This document shows, piece after piece, positions 7,213 through 16,011 of a stretch of 24,673 nt of DNA (position 1 is the first letter of the stretch; each line of letters starts with the position of its first letter). The stretch comes from a virus. The stretch covers positions 1 to 24,673 of IMG/VR virus record IMGVR_UViG_3300029914_000132; one strand, given 5' to 3'. A program made the translations under genes and the position numbers. Under the pieces are notes generated by a model. It made no database searches. It was not told where the DNA came from and saw only the letters and a list, made by a program, of their open reading frames with translations.

Positions 7213-9150
7213 ATGCCGACGATCATAGATTCGCTCGTAATGACCTTGGGCCTCGACTCCCAGGACTATGACGCCGGCCGGGCCAAGGTCGATAAGGGGC
7301 TCAAAGACACCGGGGCCTCGGCGGAAGACACCGGCAAGAAGCTGAAAAAGTCCCTTGGCGACGGCGCGACCGGCTTTGAAACCATGGCCAAGAACGCGGC
7401 CAAGTTCCTGGCCCTGCTGGGCAGCACGTTCGCGGTCAAGGAGTTCATTCAGCACACCATCGAATCCAACAGCCAGCTTGAGCGATTCTCCAAGAACATC
7501 GGGGAGTCGGTTGACGCCATTTCCGCATGGATGAATGCGACAGAGCTGGCCGGCGGATCCGCTGGTGGATTCGAGGGGGCCATGTCCCTTTTGAGCCAGG
7601 CCCAAACAGACCTCCGCATGACGGGAGAATCCTCGCTCATTCCCTACTTTTCCCGGCTCGGGGTAGACATCGGGGCGTTCGGGGAAAAGACCCGGCCGGT
7701 ATTGGACGTGCTCCGGGACTTGGCCGACAAATTTCACGCCATGGATCGGCCCACGGCCATGAACATCGGCCGGCGCATGGGCTTCGATACGGGCACCATG
7801 AATCTGCTGGTCCAGGGCTCCAAGGCCATTGACGAGATGGTGGCCAAACAAAAAAGCGGCAACGCGGTCACAGCGGAACAGGCGGCCGAGTCGTCAAAAC
7901 TTCGGGAGAGACTCGTTGAAATGGAGCAATCCTTCAGCGCCCTGGGAAGGACAATTCTCCACGATGTCTACCCGTACATGGTCGATTTTTTCAACATCTG
8001 CGACAAAATCGGAACATGGATCAGGCAAAACACCACTTTCGTGGAAGTGTTTTTTGGGGTTTTGGCCGCCGGCATCGCGGCCGTTGCCGTCGCCGCTCTC
8101 CCCTTCAACGGAACCGCTGCCCTCATCCTGGGTGTAGCCGCAGCGATTGCCACCCTCTACACCGAATACGACCACTGGAAGAAGGGCGAAAAAGGCCTCA
8201 TTGACCGGGAAAAATGGGCTCCGGCGATCAAGTTCATCAAGGACATGATCGACGACATGAACAAGGCGATATCGAGTTTCATCGAGTTGGTCGACAAGGC
8301 CCTGGCCAGGTTGCAGATATTCATCGACAAGGCGGCCGGCGCGGAAGGCTCAAAAATAGCGAAGGCCATCAAAGAAAACTCCGTTTTGAACTGGCTCGAC
8401 AACTTCGGCGGCGATGTGCTTGAGTTCTTCGGGTTCAAAAGGCTCGCCCCCAAGACCGTCGCCCCCAAGACCGTCGCCCCCAAGACCGTCACCCCTCCCG
8501 CGAAAGGGCCGACATCGGAACGCGAAAAAAGCGCCCTGGACTATTTCCAGTCCCAGGGCTGGACGAAAGAGCAGTCCGCCGGGCTCGTGGCGAACCTCAA
8601 GGCGGAATCCGGGTTCAATGAAAAAATTCCCGGCGGCGGCGGGAAGGCTTACGGCATCGGCCAGTGGCACCCCGACAGGCAAGCCGACTTCCAAAATCTT
8701 TTCGGGCATCCCATTCAGCAATCCACGTTCGAGGAGCAGCTCGCTTTCGTCCAATACGAACTGACCCAGGGCAAAGAGAAGGCAGCCGGCGATGCGCTGC
8801 GCAAGGAGAGTTCTGCCGCCGGGGCCGGCGCGGTCGTCTCCAAAAAATATGAGCGCCCGGCCGCCGCCGAATCGGAAGCCTACAATCGAGGGCGGATGGC
8901 CGACTCGATCATTGCCGGCGTTCCTGGAGCTTCCCGTGCCGCGTCGGGAGCGGGCGCAGTCGAATCCGCCCGGGCCAAGTCCTTTGCGATGCCCCAGCAG
9001 ATCGCCGACAATTCCGACCGGAGCAGCGAGACGAACATCGGGACCATCACGATCCACACGCAAGCCACGGACGCGGAGGGCATAGCCAGGGACATCAAGA
9101 AGGCGACCGATTACCTATTCACCAGCCAGGCAAACTACGGGTTGGCATAG
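7213..9150 (+). CDS. Tape measure protein with C-terminal tail lysozyme domain
   Basis: The 645-residue protein begins DSLVMTLGLDSQDYDAGRAK, a typical tape-measure N-terminus, followed by a long amphipathic helical part, a hydrophobic stretch at about residues 277-315 (FFGVLAAGIAAVAVAALPF and ALILGVAAAIATL) suited to membrane insertion, a perfect APKTV triple repeat linker (412-426), and a phage tail lysozyme-type domain at about 432-570. In that domain NLKAESGFNEK places the likely catalytic Glu at 465, with YGIGQWHPDRQ and the EEQLAFVQYEL helix following. It sets tail length and probably locally degrades peptidoglycan during infection. It begins three bases after the chaperone frame. Confidence 0.87.
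   Translation: MPTIIDSLVMTLGLDSQDYDAGRAKVDKGLKDTGASAEDTGKKLKKSLGDGATGFETMAKNAAKFLALLGSTFAVKEFIQHTIESNSQLERFSKNIGESVDAISAWMNATELAGGSAGGFEGAMSLLSQAQTDLRMTGESSLIPYFSRLGVDIGAFGEKTRPVLDVLRDLADKFHAMDRPTAMNIGRRMGFDTGTMNLLVQGSKAIDEMVAKQKSGNAVTAEQAAESSKLRERLVEMEQSFSALGRTILHDVYPYMVDFFNICDKIGTWIRQNTTFVEVFFGVLAAGIAAVAVAALPFNGTAALILGVAAAIATLYTEYDHWKKGEKGLIDREKWAPAIKFIKDMIDDMNKAISSFIELVDKALARLQIFIDKAAGAEGSKIAKAIKENSVLNWLDNFGGDVLEFFGFKRLAPKTVAPKTVAPKTVTPPAKGPTSEREKSALDYFQSQGWTKEQSAGLVANLKAESGFNEKIPGGGGKAYGIGQWHPDRQADFQNLFGHPIQQSTFEEQLAFVQYELTQGKEKAAGDALRKESSAAGAGAVVSKKYERPAAAESEAYNRGRMADSIIAGVPGASRAASGAGAVESARAKSFAMPQQIADNSDRSSETNIGTITIHTQATDAEGIARDIKKATDYLFTSQANYGLA
8446..8490 (+). repeat. Three perfect 15-bp tandem repeats (APKTV linker)
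   Basis: GCCCCCAAGACCGTC is repeated three times without change and in frame at 8446-8460, 8461-8475 and 8476-8490. It encodes a proline/lysine hinge between the hydrophobic region and the lysozyme domain of the tape measure protein. Perfect copies suggest recent expansion. Confidence 0.9.
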
Positions 9151-9151
9151 C

Positions 9152-9772
9152 ATGATTTCTTCCAACATCGCACTCCCGCTCGTTTACGACGCATTCAGCC
9201 TCGGCATGGGGCTTTACCAGGCGATGAATCCGGTTCAGTGGGGTATTTTCGATAGTTCGAGGAATCCGATTTACAGCCCCTCGAACCTGACGTTCATTGC
9301 ATCCTCGACCAGGCTTTCGACGGCCGCCATGGAGTATCACAAAGAGGCGAGAGTCAGCGACTTCCCGGTTGAGCGGGGCAGCTTCGCCAGTTACAACAAA
9401 GTGGAAATCCCTTCGCAGTCGATTGTGGTGTTGTGCCTTTCGGGGAGTGCTTCGGACAGGGCGGGGTTCTTGAAAAAATTGGACGCGGCCGCAGCCTCGA
9501 CCGATCTTTACAGCGTCGTGACGCCGGAAGCGACATACATAAATCATACCATTGAGCGGTACAACTACTCCCGCAGGAACTCCCAGGGCGCGACCCTTCT
9601 CACGGTTGAAATTTTCTTGAAGCAGGTACGGCAACTCACCGCGCCCACGTCTTCCACCAAAAGCACCGGCGCGGCCGCGCCGGTCAACACCGGGAACGTG
9701 GCCGGCAGCCCGGCAAGCCCCACGACCACGGCCACGGCTCAGGGGCTTTTGCAAAGCGACGGGGGGTTCTAG
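9152..9772 (+). CDS. Baseplate protein, Dit-like N-terminal domain
   Basis: A 206-residue protein one base after the tape measure stop. It carries the pattern of the Dit-like phage tail protein domain found in AP22- and Pam3-type phages: a hydrophobic start (LPLVYDAFSLGMGLYQAM), a beta-rich core containing DFPVERGSFASYNKV and PSQSIVVLCLSG, and ERYNYSRRNSQGATLLTVEI followed by a family-typical strand. The last 45 residues are a Thr/Ala/Ser/Pro-rich low-complexity tail (about 162-206). It is likely a ring around the tube end, linking tail tube to baseplate hub. The function is inferred from family and position. Confidence 0.78.
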   Translation: MISSNIALPLVYDAFSLGMGLYQAMNPVQWGIFDSSRNPIYSPSNLTFIASSTRLSTAAMEYHKEARVSDFPVERGSFASYNKVEIPSQSIVVLCLSGSASDRAGFLKKLDAAAASTDLYSVVTPEATYINHTIERYNYSRRNSQGATLLTVEIFLKQVRQLTAPTSSTKSTGAAAPVNTGNVAGSPASPTTTATAQGLLQSDGGF

Positions 9773-9774
9773 CG

Positions 9775-10062
9775 ATGATCCAAATACCTCTTCAAGCCGT
9801 CCCGGCGCAAACGCTGGTGATAAATCTGAACAACCAAAATGTTCAGATCGCCGTCTACCAGAAGCCGGAAGGGTTGTTCGTGGACATCAACTTGAACGGA
9901 ACGGACATCGTGACTGCCGTCCTGGCCCTGAACGGAGTCCCTTTGGTTTGCCGGGAGTACATGGGATTCCAGGGCAACATTATGTTCGTGGATACCCAGG
10001 GGACAAGCGATCCGACATACGCCGGCCTCAACACGCAGTACGAGCTGATTTACTATGTCTAG
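9775..10062 (+). CDS. Baseplate plug protein (Pam3 gp18-like)
   Basis: A 95-residue beta-rich protein: MIQIPLQAVPAQTLVINLNN, a KPEGLFVDINLNG strand pair, and the closing LNTQYELIYYV. Small proteins of this pattern, placed between the Dit-like and hub genes, correspond to the cyanophage Pam3 baseplate plug. The expected role is to close the tail tube or stabilise the hub before contraction. The start follows a G-rich stretch that can serve as ribosome site inside the previous gene's end, and the stop overlaps the hub start by eight bases. Confidence 0.78.
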   Translation: MIQIPLQAVPAQTLVINLNNQNVQIAVYQKPEGLFVDINLNGTDIVTAVLALNGVPLVCREYMGFQGNIMFVDTQGTSDPTYAGLNTQYELIYYV

Positions 10063-10924
10063 CTTCACAAACAAAAAGCAGCTCAAGTTCGTCATCTCGC
10101 TTGGCGTCGGCACGTTCGGGTCGAGTTCCGACAACGTGATTACGCTCCACGGGTTCCGGGCGGTTGTGGATATCGACCGTGCCGGCGGTGCCATGATGGC
10201 GACCATGCAGGCCCGGATTTACGGCGTCTCGATTTCCCACATGAACAGCATTACCACGCTGCTGTACCAGCCCAGAAATGAATACTACCAGCCGAATACG
10301 ATCAAGGTCTACGCGGTAGACGGGGCTTCTGAGTCAATGGTTTTCACTGGAAACATCATCCAGGCCTGGGGAGAGTTCCGGGGGATGCCGGACGTGTACC
10401 TGCATATTCAATCGCAGGCCATGTATTTTGATAAATTGAAGGCTGTTCCGCCCCGGAGTTTCCAGGGACAAATCGACATTGCAACCGCTATATCTCAAAT
10501 TGCCAATGATCTTGGACTTAATTTTGAAAACAACGGAGTTTCTGTTCAGGCTGAAAACATCTACATTGCCAATACCGCGATAGAGCAGGTTCAAGAACTC
10601 GCCAGAATGGCCGGATGTGAACTTTATATCGACAACACCACCTTAGCGATTACCCCCAAGGGAAAGCCGCGCAGCTCTCAGACTGTCCCGATTATTTCAA
10701 AAGATACCGGACTTGTCGGATACCCCACTTTTGACGGAAACGGAATCATTTTCAAGATGCTTTTCGACCCCGGCGTGAAATGGGGTGCGAATATCCAAAT
10801 GCAAAGCGATTTAACCCCGGCGAATGGAACATGGAAAGTTTTGTCTATGTCGTATCGGCTGGAAAGCGAATGCCCTGGGGGCGAGTGGTTTGCAATCGTG
10901 AGGTGTTCAAATTTTGCCCTCTAA
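10055..10924 (+). CDS. Baseplate hub protein (gp27-like)
   Basis: The 289-residue protein begins in the last codons of the plug gene. Sequence order fits a hub protein: an N-terminal barrel-like part (KQLKFVISLGVGTFGSSSD, ITLHGFRAVVDIDRAGGAMM, ARIYGVSISHMN), a KVYAVDGASESMVFTGNI strand typical of hub/late-control-like proteins, an insertion starting near YFDKLKAVPPRSFQGQI with AISQIANDLGL, and a C-terminal segment IFKMLFDPGVKWGANIQM resembling the end of hub domains. It would form the trimeric platform between tube and spike. Codon use becomes AT-richer from about 10400 onward. Confidence 0.78.
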   Translation: MSSFTNKKQLKFVISLGVGTFGSSSDNVITLHGFRAVVDIDRAGGAMMATMQARIYGVSISHMNSITTLLYQPRNEYYQPNTIKVYAVDGASESMVFTGNIIQAWGEFRGMPDVYLHIQSQAMYFDKLKAVPPRSFQGQIDIATAISQIANDLGLNFENNGVSVQAENIYIANTAIEQVQELARMAGCELYIDNTTLAITPKGKPRSSQTVPIISKDTGLVGYPTFDGNGIIFKMLFDPGVKWGANIQMQSDLTPANGTWKVLSMSYRLESECPGGEWFAIVRCSNFAL

Positions 10925-11702
10925 TCCAAGCAACGGCGTAGCCTCAGGCGGCATGACTCCCCAGATCAATTATGGGGACTACAACGCCATTTCCTTCGCC
11001 ATTCAGCAGGCGCTTGGAAAAATGCAGACGGCCACGCTGGTCAAGATAGTTTCCTGCACCAATGACGGAGACCTTTCCCCGGTTGGCATGGTGGACGTTC
11101 TACCATTGGTGAACCAACTCGACGCGAACGGACAGCCCACGCCCCATATCACCGTCCACAAACTTCCTTATATGCGAGTCCAGGGCGGATCAAACGCCGT
11201 CATCATGGACCCGCAGCCGGGAGACATCGGCCTGGCCGTATTCGCCTCCCGAGACATTTCAAAGGTCAAGAACACCAAGAACCAGGCCAACCCAGGAAGC
11301 TGGCGGCAGTACAGTTTTTCTGACGGAATCTACATGGGCGGTATGCTAAACGGAACTCCAACCCAATTTATTCAATATCTTCCGTCCGGGATTAATATAA
11401 CTTCTCAAGTTGGCTCTATAGGTGTTAATATTACTGCACTTGTTGGGAATGTAAGACTGCAAGCCGGAACCACCACAACCCTGACTTTATTAAAAGATTC
11501 AGATATTGTTTTGACAGATGGCGAAAGAACTATGATCCTTGGTACGGACGGGACTTCATCAATTACTGACGGTGAAAGCACAATATCTCTGAATGGAAAC
11601 AAAACTATTGCGGTAATTGCCCCCATTTCTGTGGTCGTAAACAGTCCTTTGACTACATTTTCCGGAAACGTAATAGTGGACGGGACTATCAATGGAATAT
11701 AG
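10914..11702 (+). CDS. Baseplate spike protein (Gp138 N-terminal domain family)
   Basis: The frame can begin at TTG 10914 (overlapping the hub stop, with AGGTG about 9 bases upstream) giving 262 residues, or at ATG 10953 with a weak site. The N-terminal part (LVKIVSCTNDGDLSPVGMVD and GLAVFASRDISKVKNTKNQ) is typical of the Gp138 OB-fold spike domain. The C-terminal part from about residue 155 is Thr/Ile/Val-rich with short repeating strands (TTTTLTLLKDSDIVLTDGE), suggesting a trimeric beta-helix needle. This spike would pierce the outer membrane. The C-terminal DNA is clearly AT-richer than the N-terminal DNA. Confidence 0.8.
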   Translation: MPSNPSNGVASGGMTPQINYGDYNAISFAIQQALGKMQTATLVKIVSCTNDGDLSPVGMVDVLPLVNQLDANGQPTPHITVHKLPYMRVQGGSNAVIMDPQPGDIGLAVFASRDISKVKNTKNQANPGSWRQYSFSDGIYMGGMLNGTPTQFIQYLPSGINITSQVGSIGVNITALVGNVRLQAGTTTTLTLLKDSDIVLTDGERTMILGTDGTSSITDGESTISLNGNKTIAVIAPISVVVNSPLTTFSGNVIVDGTINGI

Positions 11703-12048
11703 TACAATGCTTCTCGACGTTCCAGCATGGGACTTAACGACGGACGCCTTTGGCAACATCGCCACGACCACGCCACCCTATGCGCTTGAGCAAGACGTGG
11801 CCAGCGCGGTCCGTCTCTTCCTCGGGGAACTCTGGTGGGACACGACGCAGGGAGTCCCATACTTCCAAGACGTGCTCGGCCACCTGCCGCCCGCCGCTCT
11901 TTTGAACGGCTACATCGCTCAGGCGGCCTTGACGGTCTCGGGCGTTGTCCAGGCGCAAAGCACAATTACCGAGTTCAGCGGGCGCACCGTTCGGGGCCAG
12001 ATCAACTTTATAGACGAAAACGGGAGTCAGCATAATGTGTCCTTCTAG
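11692..12048 (+). CDS. Baseplate wedge protein, gp25/gpW-like
   Basis: A 118-residue protein with the gp25-like lysozyme-fold wedge pattern: LLDVPAWDLTTDAFGNIA, then the conserved QDVASAVRLFLGELWWD, TTQGVPYFQDVLG and a C-terminal VRGQINFIDENG strand. Gp25-like proteins join the baseplate wedge to the sheath start. The ATG at 11692 overlaps the spike gene stop by 11 bases; an in-frame ATG at 11707 is an alternative that would remove five residues and would fit many homologues equally well. Confidence 0.85.
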   Translation: MEYSTMLLDVPAWDLTTDAFGNIATTTPPYALEQDVASAVRLFLGELWWDTTQGVPYFQDVLGHLPPAALLNGYIAQAALTVSGVVQAQSTITEFSGRTVRGQINFIDENGSQHNVSF

Positions 12049-13249
12049 CGTTCCCGAGCTTTCATGGACCCCCGCAGGTCTTGTTCTCCCCCTGGAGACG
12101 GACATCCTGGCAGGCGTCCAGGCCGACATCAATGCAGCTTTCGGCGGCGTTCTCAACCCTGGCCTATCAACTCCGCAGGGTCAGCTTGCCTCAAGTGAAG
12201 CGGCGATCATCGCGGACAAAAACAGCCAGATAGCGTACATCACGAACCAAGTAGACCCGCAATACGCCCAGGATCGCTTTCAAGATGCTATCGGACGCAT
12301 CTACTTCCTGACGCGCAACCCGGCCACCGCAACCGCCGTGCAATGCGTCCTGACCGGCCTTGTGGGCGCTGTTATCCCGGCCGGAACATTCGCGCAGGAT
12401 ACCAACGGAAACACCTACGCCGCAACGCAGACCATCACCATCGGCGCGGCCGGGACGGTCGTGGGTGAGTTCCAGAACATCGTCACCGGGCCTATTCCTT
12501 GCCCGGCGGGGACACTGACGCAGGTTTACCAGGCTATCCCCGGATGGGACAAAATCAACAACTTATCGGCGGGAGTGATAGGGCAGAACGTCGAATCCCG
12601 GTCAGACTTTGAACTGCGCCGGTCGAACTCCGTTGCGGCCAACGCCCACGGAAGCGTCCAGGCGGTCTACGGGGCAGTTTTCAGTGTTACCGGAGTGCTC
12701 GACGCCTATGTGCTGGATAACCCGTCCAGCGTCCCTTTGATCGTCGGTCCAACCAATTACACGTTGCTTCCCCATTCCCTGTACGTGGCCGCAGTCGGCG
12801 GTATCGCGGCGGATATCGCAAACGCCATCTGGACGAAAAAAGATATCGGATGCGACACAAACGGAAACACCACAGTCGTGGTTGTTGACCCTTCCGGGTA
12901 TAGCAACCCAAAGCCGTCGTATAACGTCAAATTTGAAGTCCCTACCCCGTTGCCGATTTTATTCGCGGTCAATATCGCCAATAGCCCGTTACTGCCCGCG
13001 AATATCGCATCTCTGGTCCAGGCCCAAATCATCGCGCAATTCAATGGGACCAATGGCAACTTGCGCGAGCGCATCGGCGGCGAGATTTTCGTATCTCGGT
13101 ATTACGGGCCGGTTTCTTCGGCTGACCCCAATGTGTCGGTTGTCTCAATTCAAATCGGGACTTCAACCGCCAACCTCAATACATTGCAAGTTGGGATAGA
13201 CCAGGTTCCCATTGTCAATACGTCAAATATCGTAGTCACGCTGGTTTAA
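12035..13249 (+). CDS. Baseplate wedge protein, baseplate J-like (Mu gp47-like)
   Basis: The 404-residue protein has the baseplate J signature: a helical N-terminal part ending in YAQDRFQDAIGRIYFLTR, the AVIPAGTFAQDTNGNTYAA beta-domain, a strand run with GPIPCPAGTLTQV, and the conserved NVESRSDFELRRSNSVAANA followed by a C-terminal alternating strand/helix part. It builds the wedge iris around the hub and controls baseplate opening. The start (with GGGAG seven bases upstream) overlaps the gp25-like gene by 14 bases, indicating translational coupling. J after gp25 is the normal order. Confidence 0.9.
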   Translation: MCPSSVPELSWTPAGLVLPLETDILAGVQADINAAFGGVLNPGLSTPQGQLASSEAAIIADKNSQIAYITNQVDPQYAQDRFQDAIGRIYFLTRNPATATAVQCVLTGLVGAVIPAGTFAQDTNGNTYAATQTITIGAAGTVVGEFQNIVTGPIPCPAGTLTQVYQAIPGWDKINNLSAGVIGQNVESRSDFELRRSNSVAANAHGSVQAVYGAVFSVTGVLDAYVLDNPSSVPLIVGPTNYTLLPHSLYVAAVGGIAADIANAIWTKKDIGCDTNGNTTVVVVDPSGYSNPKPSYNVKFEVPTPLPILFAVNIANSPLLPANIASLVQAQIIAQFNGTNGNLRERIGGEIFVSRYYGPVSSADPNVSVVSIQIGTSTANLNTLQVGIDQVPIVNTSNIVVTLV

Positions 13250-13260
13250 GAGAGCAAATC

Positions 13261-13929
13261 ATGCAAAACTACCTCGAAACAATAATCAGCCAATACGGGA
13301 ATAGCCCGCGACTTTTACAGTTGATTTCCGACTTGAATCAGTACATCGACCCGAGTGTCGATATTGATAATTTTTACAACATGGTTTGGAACGTCGAAAC
13401 GGCGCAGGGTTTTGGGCTGGATATCTGGGGGCGGATTTTAGGGGTCAGTCGTAATTTACAAGTTCCAGACAACCCAGATTATTTCGGTTTTTCGCAAGCT
13501 TCCCCGGGGTGTTTTCCTTTTAATCAGAAGTCATTTTACGAAGGAACGCCCCCATTAACAAAGACATATCAAATGTCTGATGATTATTTTAGGAAGCTAC
13601 TATTGGCAAAAGCGTTATCGAATATAACTGCAACCAATGCTCTAGCGATAAACAAGATAATACAATATATATTCGCTGGACGTGGTGTTGCTTATTGCAG
13701 CGACATTGGCAACATGATGATGCGTTATACCTTTGAATACCAATTGCAACCATTTGAAATAGCGATAACCAGGCAGACTAAGATTTTCCCTGTCCCTTGT
13801 GGTGTTAGGGGTTTTGTTTTTAATAGTAAATTACCACTGTTTGGATTTTCCCAGGCGGGAATACGTTCAGCAACTACATTCGGGTTTGGTGTTTTTTTAC
13901 CAATAGGAGCATTTTATGCGATCAACTGA
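13261..13929 (+). CDS. Baseplate/tail protein, DUF2612 family
   Basis: A 222-residue protein following J. The N-terminal half (LLQLISDLNQYIDPSVDID and the highly typical AQGFGLDIWGRILGVSR) identifies the DUF2612 family, which in these phages takes the place of tail protein I and links the wedge to the tail fibre. The C-terminal half has YFRKLLLAKALSNITATN and ends in a repetitive aromatic/Gly pattern with two FGFSQ motifs (near residues 77 and 197). Most of the gene from about 13380 is distinctly AT-rich compared with J and the fibre. It overlaps the fibre gene by 14 bases. Confidence 0.85.
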   Translation: MQNYLETIISQYGNSPRLLQLISDLNQYIDPSVDIDNFYNMVWNVETAQGFGLDIWGRILGVSRNLQVPDNPDYFGFSQASPGCFPFNQKSFYEGTPPLTKTYQMSDDYFRKLLLAKALSNITATNALAINKIIQYIFAGRGVAYCSDIGNMMMRYTFEYQLQPFEIAITRQTKIFPVPCGVRGFVFNSKLPLFGFSQAGIRSATTFGFGVFLPIGAFYAIN

Positions 13930-15997
13930 TGACAAGCCGACTAAAATGGTTTTGCCGTTCGCGGCAGACACCGCGTTGAAAAACACCATTCCCGTTACTT
14001 CTCAAATCGGGATAACCCCAGGTGCGGCCTCATATACGGACGGATTTCCGCCCTTGAATTTTTTGGACCCTATCAATGCCGGTGGCATACCGCCTGACGG
14101 CAAGGATATGAACGGAATCTTGAACGCGGCTACGGCCTTGGGCGTCTGGTTCTCCTTTGGGGCCGGGTTTGCTTACGATCAGGCCCAAGCCTCAAATGCG
14201 CTCATTCCTGGCTACCCGGCGGGCGCTCGCGTCATGCGAACCGACAAGACCGGATACTGGATCAATACCATCGACAACAATTTGACCGATCCCGAGTCCA
14301 TTACCCCGGGCGCAGCGGCGGCGGCCGGCTGGGTCCCCGACACCACCAACGGGGTGGCCTCAGTTGCGATGTCCAGCACCAACGTGACGCTGACCCCGGT
14401 GCAGTATGGCAAGCCGATGATCGCCCTCACGGGAACCCTTACGGCCAGCCTAAACTTGGTTTTTCCGAACATTGCGGGCTCATGGATCGTGACGAACAAC
14501 TGCACCGGGGCGTACACGGTGACGTGCAAAACCGCATCCGGGACCGGCGTGGCCTTGAACGCCGGCCAGACCCTTACCGTTTTCGGAGACGACACCAATA
14601 TTTATCCTGTCGGGTACTCCCCGAGCATCGCCCAAGCGCCCTACACAGTGCCGGAGTCCGATGCCAACGGTACAGTGTCCAATTTTATGAAGGGCGGGAC
14701 GCTGTACGGCTACGGGAAGAATGTTTTTTCTCTCGGGACGATGACCGCCAGCAACGCCGCGATCAGCTTGTCGAATGCGACCGTTTTTACTGCGGGTCTC
14801 TCGTCTGGCTTAGTCCCGGGCAAAATCAACTGGACATTTCTCAATCCGCGTCCATCGGGGTTGATGACGGAGTTTGAAATTCATCTGACCAACGGAGGCC
14901 TTTGTTCCCAGAATTTTTTGAACTCGATGATGTGGCCCGCCGGTAATGCTCCATCCTGGTCCAGCAGCGGCCTCGATATTGTCAAGATTTCCACCAGTGA
15001 CAGCGGCAATAGCTATCAAGCGACGATTGTTGCCCTCAATTTGCAGGTGTCACCCGTTGCTACCGGGGAACTGGGTGCGCTTCTGGCGCTGACCAGTCAA
15101 GGCGCGGTGGAAATTTCAAGCAACACCACTTTGTATAACGCATTATCGATCGACGGTTTTTACCGTGCTAAATTTTCCAGTCTGACCATTGATGGCGGAG
15201 CGACACTCACCCTCGCTAACCGGGGTGTTATGTCCATCCTGGTTACGGGAAACTGCGTCATTAATGGCACTATCAGCATGTCCGCGAAGGGGGCTATCGG
15301 CACGGGCCAGCCCGTTTCCTACTCCTCGGGCGGTGGTCCGATCAAAACGATCATTGCGGCCATCGGAGGCGCGGGCGGTGCCGCCCAGGGTGCTAACGGC
15401 GCGGTCCAAACAAATGCAAGTGGCAATCCCGGGGCGGCCGGGTCCGTGGGGCAATCCGGTGGCGGCGGCTCTGGCGGTGCATTTAATCAGAACGCCTCCT
15501 ATCTATTTTCTGGTGCCGGAGGCAACGGAACTTCGTTCTCCGGGGGGCCGGGCGGCGGCGGGCTATTGGTGTATGAGGATAGTTCTGATGATTATCCCCC
15601 CACTCCGGGGTCAAATACCGGAGGATCGGGAGGATCGGGCGGCGGGCAGTTCAACGCCCCTAGTTCCGGAGGCGCTGGAAATCCCGGCGGAACGTCTCCA
15701 AATGGGGGTTCTACGGGCGGCACCGGGACAGGAGGAACCATTTTACTGTTTGTCCAGGGAAACCTCACGGTAGGGCCGACCGGATCACTCATTGCCGCTG
15801 GTGTGTCCGGGGGAACAAACGGTGGCGGCGGCGGCGGTTCAGGTGGCGGATCAATACAGGTTTTTTATGGTGGAACATTGTCTTATTTGGGCAGCATGTC
15901 TGCCCCTGGTGGTGCGGGCGGCCCAGGCGGCGGCCCTGGGAATGGCGCGGTCGGTGGTGCTGGTGGTGCGGGGAATTGCCGCATAACGACCATATAG
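13916..15997 (+). CDS. Tail fibre / adhesin with long glycine-rich C-terminal domain
   Basis: The 693-residue protein starts with the attachment region common to many prophage tail fibres (ITPGAASYTDGFPPLNF and GGIPPDGKDMNGILNAATAL). A beta-rich shaft follows (to about residue 415), then short beta-helix-like strands (LTIDGGATLTLANRGVMSIL, NCVINGTISMSAKGAIG) and, from about 470 to 690, a Gly/Ser-rich region with several GGGG runs interrupted by hydrophobic strands (GTILLFVQGNLTVGPTGSL, SIQVFYGGTLSYLGSM). Glycine-rich loops like these resemble the polyglycine sandwich of gp38-type adhesins, which bind host receptors; that comparison is inference. The start has AGGAG six bases upstream. Confidence 0.83.
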   Translation: MRSTDDKPTKMVLPFAADTALKNTIPVTSQIGITPGAASYTDGFPPLNFLDPINAGGIPPDGKDMNGILNAATALGVWFSFGAGFAYDQAQASNALIPGYPAGARVMRTDKTGYWINTIDNNLTDPESITPGAAAAAGWVPDTTNGVASVAMSSTNVTLTPVQYGKPMIALTGTLTASLNLVFPNIAGSWIVTNNCTGAYTVTCKTASGTGVALNAGQTLTVFGDDTNIYPVGYSPSIAQAPYTVPESDANGTVSNFMKGGTLYGYGKNVFSLGTMTASNAAISLSNATVFTAGLSSGLVPGKINWTFLNPRPSGLMTEFEIHLTNGGLCSQNFLNSMMWPAGNAPSWSSSGLDIVKISTSDSGNSYQATIVALNLQVSPVATGELGALLALTSQGAVEISSNTTLYNALSIDGFYRAKFSSLTIDGGATLTLANRGVMSILVTGNCVINGTISMSAKGAIGTGQPVSYSSGGGPIKTIIAAIGGAGGAAQGANGAVQTNASGNPGAAGSVGQSGGGGSGGAFNQNASYLFSGAGGNGTSFSGGPGGGGLLVYEDSSDDYPPTPGSNTGGSGGSGGGQFNAPSSGGAGNPGGTSPNGGSTGGTGTGGTILLFVQGNLTVGPTGSLIAAGVSGGTNGGGGGGSGGGSIQVFYGGTLSYLGSMSAPGGAGGPGGGPGNGAVGGAGGAGNCRITTI

Positions 15998-16011
15998 CGA
16001 GGTGAGACGTA

